Positions 1 through 7,587 of a DNA stretch of 23,573 bases are shown in pieces (within the stretch, counting starts at the first letter, position 1; each line of letters opens with the position of its first letter). The notes under the pieces are model-generated. The model was not told where the DNA came from. It searched no databases and was given only the letters and a program-made list of their open reading frames with translations. This stretch comes from Thalassiosira profunda (taxonomy: Eukaryota; Bacillariophyta; Thalassiosirophyceae; Thalassiosirales; Thalassiosiraceae), in assembly GCA_036939355.1 (NCBI GenBank), contig JALLAP010000044.1, positions 1 to 23,573 on the forward strand, given 5' to 3'. The translations under genes and the position numbers were made by a program.

Positions 1-156
1 TTCAAACTAGCCCCCTAAGGCGTTAGATGCCGGGGGGCGGGGTCTCCCGACCGCCTCGCCGCCATCGCCGCGGGGGAAGGGGAGCCGGGGAAATAACACT
101 GTCAAAGCAAGGGAAGAGGGAGCCAGCCCTTCAAGTACTAATTCCTACGTGAGGTG

Positions 157-732
157 TCACGAAGGAATGACGTCGAATTCTCTGCTTTGGCGGGTGGCGA
201 CCCCGAAAAAAAGCAAGCAGGACCTCGCATTCGCCAAACGTTTGCCTCCCTTGTCCGTGATGCCGTTCCGTCTCAAATAAACCTTTTTCAGACTTCCGTT
301 GACCAACAGCGAAGCAGCCAAGCTCTGGGCCCCAACATCACCAATTTTGTTATCAAATAGGTCTATCGTCTTCAATGCCCCGTTGACCACAAGTGCCGCA
401 GCCAAGCTATTGGCCCCTTCGTTGCCAATCTGGTTGTTTTGTAAAGATAGGTTTTGAAGAGTGCTGTTGCGCTTCAGCGCATCCGCTAGCCGCTTAGCAC
501 CTTCGTTGCCAATCTGATTGCCATATAAATATAGTTTCAGAAGAGTGCGATTCTCAGCCAGCGCATCCGTGAATTTCCCATCGGTGAGTGCGATATCATT
601 GTGATCCAACGAAAGCCTCTCTAGAACTTTGCTCTCCCATAGCACTTTCACCAACACATCCAAGTTGTTATCATGCAAATTATTCCTACTGAGATCGATG
701 GACTTTTGCTGCACAAGATCGGCGAAGTTCAT
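157..732 (-). CDS. Small leucine-rich-repeat protein (RNase-inhibitor type)
   Basis: This single-exon gene encodes 191 residues, with an ATG at 732 and a TGA at 157-159. From about residue 8 to 170 it is made of 28-residue LRRs of the ribonuclease-inhibitor/NLRC type. They follow the pattern L-x-x-L-x-L-x-x-N-x-I-G-x-x-G-A-x-x-L-A-x-A-L-x-x-N, and four consecutive copies are clear from about residue 60. No signal peptide, NACHT domain, kinase domain or membrane segment is visible, so this is a bare LRR solenoid. The family serves as a protein-protein interaction scaffold, and the partner cannot be inferred. The last 20 or so residues depart from the repeat and are rich in basic and polar residues. 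The gene lies head-to-head with the ArsC-like gene across a 428-bp promoter. A missed exon that would lengthen the C-terminus cannot be excluded. Confidence 0.72.
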   Translation of the reverse strand: MNFADLVQQKSIDLSRNNLHDNNLDVLVKVLWESKVLERLSLDHNDIALTDGKFTDALAENRTLLKLYLYGNQIGNEGAKRLADALKRNSTLQNLSLQNNQIGNEGANSLAAALVVNGALKTIDLFDNKIGDVGAQSLAASLLVNGSLKKVYLRRNGITDKGGKRLANARSCLLFFGVATRQSREFDVIPS

Positions 733-1051
733 TATGGTTGTCTTTGAAATGAAGTGCCTGTAGGCAGAGGCAAAGTGATGTTGCAGTCAGTGCAATCGGT
801 CAAGCACGCAAGTGATGTGCATGGTGGTATGCTGAAAATTTCAGAGGCATCCCATCCATCATCCATCACCATCACCCATCAGAAGAGATACCATACCGCC
901 CTTACCTCTCTGTGTAAACATCGTATCGGCTCCGACGGTGCAGCATTCACGCCCGTCGTCCGCCGAGAGCTCTCGATGCAAGCGGCGGGGTGATTGGGGA
1001 GATTGTACCATAGCCAGGGGGGCCCGCGCCCGGGCGGGTCGAATTGTCCCA

Positions 1052-1063
1052 TTTTGGCGGGAA
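1052..1063 (+). promoter_or_regulatory. E2F/DP-type site (TTTTGGCGGGAA)
   Basis: TTTTGGCGGGAA matches the classical E2F/DP consensus (TTTSSCGC-type, including TTTGGCGGGAA) without a mismatch. It lies 98 bp upstream of the ArsC-like ATG. E2F/DP factors control S-phase genes in plants, animals and algae. Function here is inferred from the motif and its position only. Confidence 0.4.
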
Positions 1064-1064
1064 C

Positions 1065-1071
1065 TGACGTC
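1065..1071 (+). promoter_or_regulatory. CRE-like TGACGTC element
   Basis: TGACGTC, seven of the eight bases of the palindromic CRE, begins one base after the E2F-like site and lies about 90 bp before the ArsC-like start codon. TGACG(T/C) elements bind bZIP factors and are known as CO2/cAMP-responsive elements in diatoms. A single short motif is weak evidence on its own. Confidence 0.3.
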
Positions 1072-1160
1072 CCAGGCCTCAACTAGATAACGGCCCTCGA
1101 GACGAAAACGAACATAAGTGTGGCAAGGCGGAGAGCGTCGAAGGCGGCGAGCAAGGAGGC

Positions 1161-2045
1161 ATGCCGACGACGGTCGTCTTCGCGTGTAAGAGCAACAGCT
1201 GCCGCTCCCAGATTGCCGAGGGGTGGTCCCGGGAGTGGATTGCAAAGGAGCGCGCCGCGCTCGAGGAGCGCGGACCCCTTCGCGAGGGTGATGGGCCGGG
1301 CCGGCGGCTCCGCGCCTTCCTCGACGGATTGCTCGTGGTGTCGGTGGCCCTCGACGAATCAGCTGTGACGGAGGCGCGGCAATTGCAACGGGGGTGCGTC
1401 ACGTGTGAGGGGGAGGCGGCGTGCTCAATCACTACATCTCGCCGGAGGCCGAAACAGAAAGCCATCGAGGCGATGGCCCGGGATGGGGTGGACATCTCGC
1501 AGAACTACTTTGCAAAGAAAATTGGGGACGTCCTGCCGCTACTCATCGAGCACCAAAAAAGTCTCTGGAGGAACGATAGATGGACGTCACTTCTGTCTTT
1601 CGCTGGCATGTGCGCCATGTTGGAATCGGCATCGAGGGAGATGGGGATGGCATTCGCCGGCGTTGCTCGAGAAGAGTCCGACCCAATATCAGGCGACAAT
1701 GAAAAGAAAGTGGTCGACCGCCTCGTCGTTCTCTGCTCGTGCCCGGACTCCATGAAGTGCACGCTGTCGGGCATGAGCAAGGCTACCCTGGAGTGGGACG
1801 TCGATCCGCCGTCCGCGGCGGCTCGGGGGGCAGAGGGAGACGGGGCGTACGTGCGCGTCAGCCGGGAGATTCGGGGGAAGGTGACGGATTTCTTGAATGA
1901 ACTGAAGAGATGCGCAATGTCGGCCGATGATGGTGATTCTGGGGAAGAAGCTACGATGTTGACGACGGAACGGTGTCGATGCAGTAGCTCTCCGCAAATG
2001 CATCGCATTGCATGCACACTGGTTCAATGTACAGTAAGTTTATAG
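1161..2045 (+). CDS. Enlarged arsenate-reductase / LMW-phosphatase-fold protein (ArsC, thioredoxin-type)
   Basis: The protein has 294 residues. It opens with VVFACKSNSCRSQ, the C-x5-R P-loop of the low-molecular-weight phosphatase/ArsC fold (nucleophile Cys9, Arg15), followed by the family's AEGW. Later blocks also match thioredoxin-coupled ArsC: A-x-x-A-M-x-x-x-G-V-D-I-S (about 101-113); a conserved strand ending in LCSCPDSMKC (Cys192, Cys194, Cys200), equivalent to the redox cysteines 82 and 89 of S. aureus ArsC; EWDVDPP, where the family has HWGFDDP; and a C-terminal helix with EIRGKVTDFL. Bacterial ArsC has about 130 residues. The extra length sits in two insertions (about 27-85 and 125-182) and a 45-residue Cys-rich tail. 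Likely role: arsenate reduction or protein phosphatase activity. The insertions could hide in-frame introns. The ATG at 1161 lies directly before the P-loop strand. Confidence 0.72.
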   Translation: MPTTVVFACKSNSCRSQIAEGWSREWIAKERAALEERGPLREGDGPGRRLRAFLDGLLVVSVALDESAVTEARQLQRGCVTCEGEAACSITTSRRRPKQKAIEAMARDGVDISQNYFAKKIGDVLPLLIEHQKSLWRNDRWTSLLSFAGMCAMLESASREMGMAFAGVAREESDPISGDNEKKVVDRLVVLCSCPDSMKCTLSGMSKATLEWDVDPPSAAARGAEGDGAYVRVSREIRGKVTDFLNELKRCAMSADDGDSGEEATMLTTERCRCSSSPQMHRIACTLVQCTVSL

Positions 2046-2247
2046 CCATAGATTCGCAATGCAATGATGCAATGTCGAGACCCAAGCAGAGAAAGAGGAA
2101 GAGAGGAAGGGCTGAAAGCGGTCCTCACCGAGCTTCACTAAGTAATAACCGTTTACGTCGTACGATAGTGCCTAAGGTAGCTCCCTCTCCCTCACGGACC
2201 CTCATTCATCCCTCACAACCTGCACCTGACTGCAAACTCTGACGGAG

Positions 2248-3844
2248 ATGAAGGCCCGCATCGCTGCAAGCCGCCGTCCGCGCCGCCGCCTCGCCCTCCT
2301 GCCGGCAGTCGCCCTCGTGGCGGCGGTATCAGTCGCGAAGGTGGCGGCGTGGTCGCCATCACAGCCCGCGGCCGCCACAAGCAGGTCGGTGCATCCCATC
2401 ACGCCCATCACATTCACATCCTCCAAAATTGCAACGTCCCTCCCATCAACCGCCTCCGTCGACGAGACTTATTACAGCGCCGCCTCTCCGGGCTCCACCC
2501 TCCCCGAAACCAGCACCTCCGATCAACTGGAGGCGGCCGCGCAAAAGTACGGCAGCAATGCCGATGTAACGTCCGTCCCACCCGGCGCCAAGGTGACGCT
2601 CACGCGATGGCTCTCCGCCAAGGTCCGCGATTACCCCGAGCTCCGCGACATGGAAAGCCTCCACCTCTCCATCCAAATGGCGTGCAAGACCATCAGCAAT
2701 CTCATTCATTCCAGCACCACCGCCAAATTGTCGTCCACCGCTGCCTCGCTCCGAAGAGGGGAGGGAGATCTGCGGGACAATTCGATGAAGCGGCTGGATC
2801 AAATCTCCAAGAACGTGTTGCAAAACGCACTGCGCTTCACAGGACGGTTGCGGGTGGTGGAGGCCCCGCGAACGACGGGGGAGAACGAGGAGGGACCCGC
2901 GGCCCACCAACCCGGCGTGACAATCGCGTACGCTCTGGACCAGTACGGGAAAGAGGGACGGAGGATGAAGGTGCGGAGTCCGGAGGAGGCGCGGTGGGGC
3001 AAGACGCGACGGTTGGCGGCGTGTTTTGACCCGCTGGATGGGAGCGGGAATGCCGATGCGGCCATTTGCACGGGGACGGTGGTGAGTTTCTTTATCGTGG
3101 TCTTTTGTTGATTGTCGGTTGCTATTTGAAAGAGTGCACATCTCATGCAAATCGCTTCCATCATTCCAGTTTGGAGTGTACGACGCCGACTCCGGCTTCA
3201 AGGGGGGCGAATCCCCCGACCTCCGCGACGCCGCGTCCCTCTCCCGCGCGGTCCTCCAGCCCGGAAATCGGCTCCTCGCGGCGGGCTACTGCCTCTACTC
3301 CTCCACCACTATTTTGGTATTTACGATCGGCGGGGGCACCCACGGCTTCACTTTGGATCAATCGATTGGAGAGTTCGTGCTGACGCACCCCAACATGCGG
3401 ATTCCGGAGCGGGGCAACATCTACAGCTGCAACGAGGCGTATTCGGAGGGATGGGACGAGCGGTTCAAGGGGTATCTCAAAACGCTCAAGACGGGCAAGG
3501 GGAGGACGCAACAACGGTACACGCAGCGGTACATTGGCAGCATGGTCGGCGACGCCCACCGCACTTTGATGTACGGGGGCATCTTCTGCTGCCCACCGGA
3601 CAACGAGGTTCACCCGAAGGGCAACCTGCAATTGGTGTACAAATCAGCACCGATGGCGTACATTCTGGAGCACGCCGGGGGAAAGGCGAGCAATGGCAAG
3701 GTCGATTTGCTGAGCGTCCAGCCGGAGTATGTGCACGAGCGCAGTCCGTGCTTCATGGGCAGTCCGGAGGACATGGATGAGTTGATGGCCTACCTGGGCG
3801 GAGAGGAGGGGGAGAAGCGGATTGTGGACGAATTGGCCGATTGA
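2248..3844 (+). CDS. Plastid-targeted fructose-1,6-bisphosphatase family protein (atypical), two exons
   Basis: The proposed structure is join(2248..3081, 3170..3844), giving 502 residues. The intron is phase 0 and 88 bp, with donor GTGAGT and acceptor ATTCCAG; splicing restores CTGTV-FGVYD, the expected family sequence. Residues 1-34 form a basic then hydrophobic signal peptide ending VAA before Trp35, like the ASAFAP-type site of complex-plastid targeting. FBPase landmarks follow: VTLTRWL (116-122), DPLDGSGNAD (261-270), LLAAGYCLYSS (313-323), GEFVLT (346-351), and YIGSMVGDAHRTLMYGGIF (399-417). The family hydrolyses FBP to F6P in the Calvin cycle or gluconeogenesis. The expected acidic pair of metal site 1 (SEE) is replaced by VVEAP (203-207), the Glu equivalent to human Glu280 is Lys436, and Lys274 is Asn430. 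The redox-loop cysteines of chloroplast FBPase are absent. Family membership is secure; activity is doubtful. Confidence 0.88.
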
Positions 3845-3917
3845 TGTGTGGCGCTGCTTCTTTAGGGTGTTAGGTAGTACCTACATTTGTTTGGCGTCTC
3901 CCAACAGTCCAGCTGGT

Positions 3918-5594
3918 TTAATCCAATACGATGGGATTGTCTCGGGAGAACTGATTTCGACTCTCTTGAGCTTCAATCCGAGCTTCTGTCGTGTTGCGTT
4001 TCGAACAGTCGCACCTGACATACTCGCTGCCGTTCTCGCCGACTTTCTTGCAATGAATGCAAAAGTAGAGATACCGAGGATGGTTTGTGCATGCCATGAT
4101 ATTGCACCCACGATTGTCAACAAACGAGATGATCTTAGTGCAACCGGGGCATCGGATGTCACCATTGACAATATTCTCAACCTTGACGACCGTTGATGAT
4201 GTGCGCAGACTCCTCGTTGCCCTTCGCGTTAGACCCGCGTTGGTATCAGTGAGATCTTCTGCGTCTTTGGTCTCTGTGTCAGAGCCGCCGTCTAAGTAGA
4301 CTACCGGAGGTTTGCTCGATTTCAGCTGAGCTTGCAAGGCGGCAATTTGGGCTGACTGGCTCCTGATTTTTTCTCTCATTCTGTTCATTTCCTCCTCATG
4401 CAACGCCTTTATCTGATCAACAACTTCATGGCGTAGAGCATTCTCGTGCTTATTTAGACGCCCACTGAGTTCAGTGTCCTTCTGTTGATCGGACTCTCTG
4501 TTTGCATTCGATTCTTCATCTTCGTCTTCGGCGAAATCACATTCTGGGTTGGCAAACAACAAATCGCGAATTGCCACAAACATTTCATCCGGGTCTTCTG
4601 TTTGGTACATCATCTCTTGGTACATCTCTCTGCCAAGTATGTCATGGATTTTGTCTTCCGCTTTTGCTAGCTGGCCGGAGCTCATATTGTGCACATACTT
4701 TGACACCACCATCTGAGGAATGTAGCGTCGCCACAAATTGGTACGAGGTGGGATGCTGCCGTTCATCTCCAAACTACAACTCATTCCAGCTCTACTTCCG
4801 ACTGAAATGACAAATGCAGGGGAGGGAATGCTGATGAAGTCCAATGACTTGCAATGCGCGAAGGTATCAGCCCCTATCGTTTGCATGCCCGCCGCCAGTT
4901 CCACACTCGCTAAACTGGTGCAAGACTTGAATGCATCGTCTCCAATATTAGTGACGGAGGATGGAATACTGATACTCTCCAACGAAGAGCAGTGCATGAA
5001 AGCGCCATCCCCGATGGCAGTGACGGTGGACGGGATATTGATGTTCTCCAACAGCTTGCAGCCACCGAATGCGTTGTATCCTATTGATTGAACACCTTCT
5101 GCCAGTTCCACGCTCTTCAACTTGATGCACCCATAGAACGCACCTTTTCCAACTTCAGCGACGGATGATGGGATAATGATGTGTCCCAACGAAAAGCAGT
5201 CCCTGAAGGCTTCAGTCCCTATACGTACTGACTGAATCCCCTCAGCCAAAATCACGCTCGACAAATTGCTACAGCCACAAAATGCTTGGAATCCAATTGC
5301 AGTGACCAAGGATGGGATATTGATACTCGTCAGCGCAGAACACCCATTAAATGCATAGTTTCCGATTTCTGCCACATTGCAAAGGTCCACCTCCAACAGA
5401 TCGGTACACCTTGAGAAGGCCACTGGTTCGATCTTGGTGACATGCGGAGCCACCTTCACGCGGCGGACACCCCTCCTGTTGCTAAAATCCTCCCCCACCC
5501 CCGTGTACACAGTCCACCCATCCTCACCCCCCGCATCCTCGCGCTTCCTCTTCTCCTGCCCTCCACTCGTCGTTGCCGGGACGGTGGTGGGCAT
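3918..5594 (-). CDS. BspA-type (LRR_5) leucine-rich-repeat protein with coiled coil and C-terminal IBR/Rcat-like zinc finger
   Basis: This single-exon gene encodes 558 residues. After a charged N-terminus, residues about 45-275 are 23-residue BspA/TpLRR repeats with the pattern I-x-x-x-A-F-x-x-C-x-x-L-x-x-I-x-I-P-S-x-V-x-x-I-G. Residues about 290-350 are helical, an acidic stretch follows (about 355-365), and a coiled coil runs about 390-435. The C-terminus holds CPGC (482/485), GCNIMAC (497/502), His505, FCIHC (512/515) and CDC (528/530). This spacing resembles IBR or RING2 (Rcat) fingers of RBR proteins. The repeats serve as a recognition surface; a ubiquitin-related role is only an inference from the finger. 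There is no signal peptide, and KRKR near the N-terminus could act in nuclear import. The stop lies 73 bp from the FBPase stop, so the 3' UTRs probably overlap. Confidence 0.82.
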   Translation of the reverse strand: MPTTVPATTSGGQEKRKREDAGGEDGWTVYTGVGEDFSNRRGVRRVKVAPHVTKIEPVAFSRCTDLLEVDLCNVAEIGNYAFNGCSALTSINIPSLVTAIGFQAFCGCSNLSSVILAEGIQSVRIGTEAFRDCFSLGHIIIPSSVAEVGKGAFYGCIKLKSVELAEGVQSIGYNAFGGCKLLENINIPSTVTAIGDGAFMHCSSLESISIPSSVTNIGDDAFKSCTSLASVELAAGMQTIGADTFAHCKSLDFISIPSPAFVISVGSRAGMSCSLEMNGSIPPRTNLWRRYIPQMVVSKYVHNMSSGQLAKAEDKIHDILGREMYQEMMYQTEDPDEMFVAIRDLLFANPECDFAEDEDEESNANRESDQQKDTELSGRLNKHENALRHEVVDQIKALHEEEMNRMREKIRSQSAQIAALQAQLKSSKPPVVYLDGGSDTETKDAEDLTDTNAGLTRRATRSLRTSSTVVKVENIVNGDIRCPGCTKIISFVDNRGCNIMACTNHPRYLYFCIHCKKVGENGSEYVRCDCSKRNTTEARIEAQESRNQFSRDNPIVLD

Positions 5595-6141
5595 GACGGC
5601 AGATGGCCTTGCGGTGGTTTGATGGCTGATGGATGGCTGATGGCTGAGTTGATGGCTGTGGGTGGGGCGGGTTACGATGGCTCAATTCAGTGCCCCCCTC
5701 GAGCAGCACGCGCGCAGCTCCCTTGTAATCTTGCCAAGAAGCTAGGCCTCGCCGCGCCCTCGACAAAGCTATGGCCCAGCCGCTGCAACTGTTGGCCAGT
5801 TCGTGAGTTGGAGGCTGCGCCGCCTGGGTGTGGGGAGAGTAGAAAGGCTTCTGCAAATCTGAAGCGTAAGAGTTCCCACGTAAGTGATCAGGAGCCTGAG
5901 CGAGGTGATTTCGCCTCCAAAGGAGCGCCCGAGAGCGCGGCGAGAATGACAACTGATGGGCCTGTCGCCTCTATCCTCTCCTTTGCCACAAAGGAGGCGC
6001 AGCCCTGATGGGCGAGGAGACGTAGAAGCCTCTCGGCAGCACGCTTTGTCCTCTGCTGGCGGCTACAGCAAGTGCTCACATCTTGTGCATCGCGGCAGGA
6101 TACCTCTGCTCGGTATCCTGGCCTTGCAGCCGACCACGACG
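5595..6141. promoter_or_regulatory. Divergent promoter region between BspA-LRR and ankyrin genes
   Basis: These 547 bp separate divergent starts. An open frame continues upstream of the ankyrin gene's preferred ATG, back to an ATG at 5956, but that extension is arginine/proline-rich and unlike the domain that follows. A short degenerate repeat is listed separately. No RNA gene was recognised. Confidence 0.4.
5620..5660 (+). repeat. Degenerate GATGGCTGAT short tandem repeat
   Basis: GATGGCTGAT and shortened or altered copies (GGATGGCTGA, TGGCTGAGTT, GATGGCTGTG) recur four or five times just upstream of the BspA-LRR start codon. It is probably a slippage-derived microsatellite-like tract within the promoter or 5' UTR. 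Confidence 0.5.
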
Positions 6142-7404
6142 ATGAGCGCCCCCGTCGCCCCTGCCCCGCCCGAGGCCCTGGTCGCCCTCTGCCGGCAGCG
6201 GCAGTGGAACGCCGTCATCGACCGCGCCCGGGCCAGTCCGTCCGATGTGAAGGCCGCCGTCGCCGGCCGCGGAAAGCTGCCACCCCTCCACATTGCCTGC
6301 GAGAATGGGGCGCCGATCCAGGTGATCAAGGCCCTCCTTGCGGCCAATGTTTCTGCAGCGCAGACCAAGGCGGGGTTGCACGATCGGCTGCCCCTCCATT
6401 GTCTCCTTGCGGCGGCCGACAAGTTCCCGCTCAATGATTCCGTGGTATTGGCGCTAGTCGAGGCATTCCCGGGAGCGTGTCGGGTGCCCGACAAGGCCGG
6501 GAGCCTCCCGATCCACCTGGCGTGCCAGGCGACGCCCGTTTCGGACGACATCTTCACCTCCCTGCTGAGCATGAACCCCGAGGGAGCCTACGCGAAGAAT
6601 CTCGCCGGACTGTATCCCTTGCATCTTGCTGCTGCCAACAAGGACATGCAGACGAAGAAGGTCGCTTTGGCCGCGCTGGACAGAGGCACCCTGTACGCCT
6701 CCATCAGCAAGATGACCGCCCTCCGCCTCTCGAAGGAGCACGAGGAGCAGACAAAGAGGTTGGAGAAGGCCCAGGCGGACAAGTTGCACAAGACGGAGGC
6801 GCAGAGGAAGGAGGAGCAGTCCAAGCTCAAAAGTCAGATAGAGGCACTTCAGGCGCAACTGAAGAGTGAGAAGGAGGGCAATGCCAAATTGCTGGAGGAG
6901 AAGAAGGCGGCGGCACTGAATCACGCGGAGAACTTGGCTCTGGCGGTGAAGAAGGAGCAGGCAAAGGCCGCCGAAATGGAGAGGGGCCTGAGAGAGGATC
7001 TGGCGGAGGAGCAGCTGAAGAACATGGATTTGATCGAGGAGGCGGAAAGCGTGCAGGCCGCGTTGACGGGAGAGCTAAAGGATGTCCAAGACAAACTGTC
7101 TGCGGCCGAGGCCTCGAACGAGGAAAAGAACGATTGCATTCAGCACTTGGAGGCTTCCCTGGCAAGTGCCAAAGAAGCTGTGCTAGGATTGGTAGAGGAG
7201 CAGGAGCGCGTGAATGCTGCCCTGTCATCGCAGAAGGAGGCTTTGGCTTCCTTGCTGCTGGGGCAGGATACCGCCATCGGCGATGCCGGAGTGTTGAAGG
7301 AGAGAATGGCGGGGTTGGCCGTCGATATTGGCCAGGCTGCCACAAAAGATGGTGTGAGTAGCAAAGAGATTCAGGCAGAGGAGGAGGATGCGAACGAACA
7401 GTAA
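6142..7404 (+). CDS. Ankyrin-repeat protein with long C-terminal coiled coil
   Basis: From the ATG at 6142 the protein has 420 residues. An in-frame ATG at 5956 would add 62 low-complexity residues; the downstream start is preferred because it directly precedes the folded region. Residues about 45-170 contain four ankyrin-like units with LPPLHIAC, LPLHCLL, LPIHLAC and YPLHLAAA, of the divergent LPLH type common in diatom proteins. From about residue 190 to 380 the chain is an uninterrupted charged coiled coil, rich in Glu, Lys and Ala with leucine heptads. A short acidic tail ends the protein. There is no signal peptide or membrane segment, so it is presumably a cytosolic or nuclear scaffold that dimerises through the coil. 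The partner is unknown. It converges on the FAD monooxygenase gene with 183 bp between stops. Confidence 0.8.
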   Translation: MSAPVAPAPPEALVALCRQRQWNAVIDRARASPSDVKAAVAGRGKLPPLHIACENGAPIQVIKALLAANVSAAQTKAGLHDRLPLHCLLAAADKFPLNDSVVLALVEAFPGACRVPDKAGSLPIHLACQATPVSDDIFTSLLSMNPEGAYAKNLAGLYPLHLAAANKDMQTKKVALAALDRGTLYASISKMTALRLSKEHEEQTKRLEKAQADKLHKTEAQRKEEQSKLKSQIEALQAQLKSEKEGNAKLLEEKKAAALNHAENLALAVKKEQAKAAEMERGLREDLAEEQLKNMDLIEEAESVQAALTGELKDVQDKLSAAEASNEEKNDCIQHLEASLASAKEAVLGLVEEQERVNAALSSQKEALASLLLGQDTAIGDAGVLKERMAGLAVDIGQAATKDGVSSKEIQAEEEDANEQ

Positions 7405-7587
7405 GACAAGAGAATGTGAGGTGGTCCGTTGCAGAGATGGGTGCGTTGTGAGCTTAATTGCAATGCCCAATGTTTGGCTAGAGGTTGTTGTGCTATCTGT
7501 AAAGTAAGAGCAATGTGAGGAGTGCTGCCTTGGGCTATGGTTTCTCCAATGAGCTTACAGTATGTGCATCAGATCTCTACATCCAAA

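Larger units (their letters stand above)
733..1160. promoter_or_regulatory. Divergent promoter region between LRR and ArsC-like genes
   Basis: This 428-bp stretch separates the two divergent start codons. The open frames in it are short, arginine-rich and in conflicting frames, and none looks coding. The right half is GC-rich and holds an E2F-like element and a TGACGT element, listed separately. It should contain the promoters and 5' UTRs of both neighbours. The transcription start sites cannot be read from the sequence. Confidence 0.5.

Noticed and set aside
754..1140. Short plus- and minus-strand frames in the LRR/ArsC promoter
   Set aside because: They are short, overlap one another and are rich in Arg/Ser/Pro, as expected by chance in GC-rich DNA.
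5956..6141. N-terminal extension of the ankyrin protein
   Set aside because: The 62 extra residues are low-complexity and unlike a targeting signal. The ATG at 6142 is closer to the folded region, though the longer form cannot be excluded.
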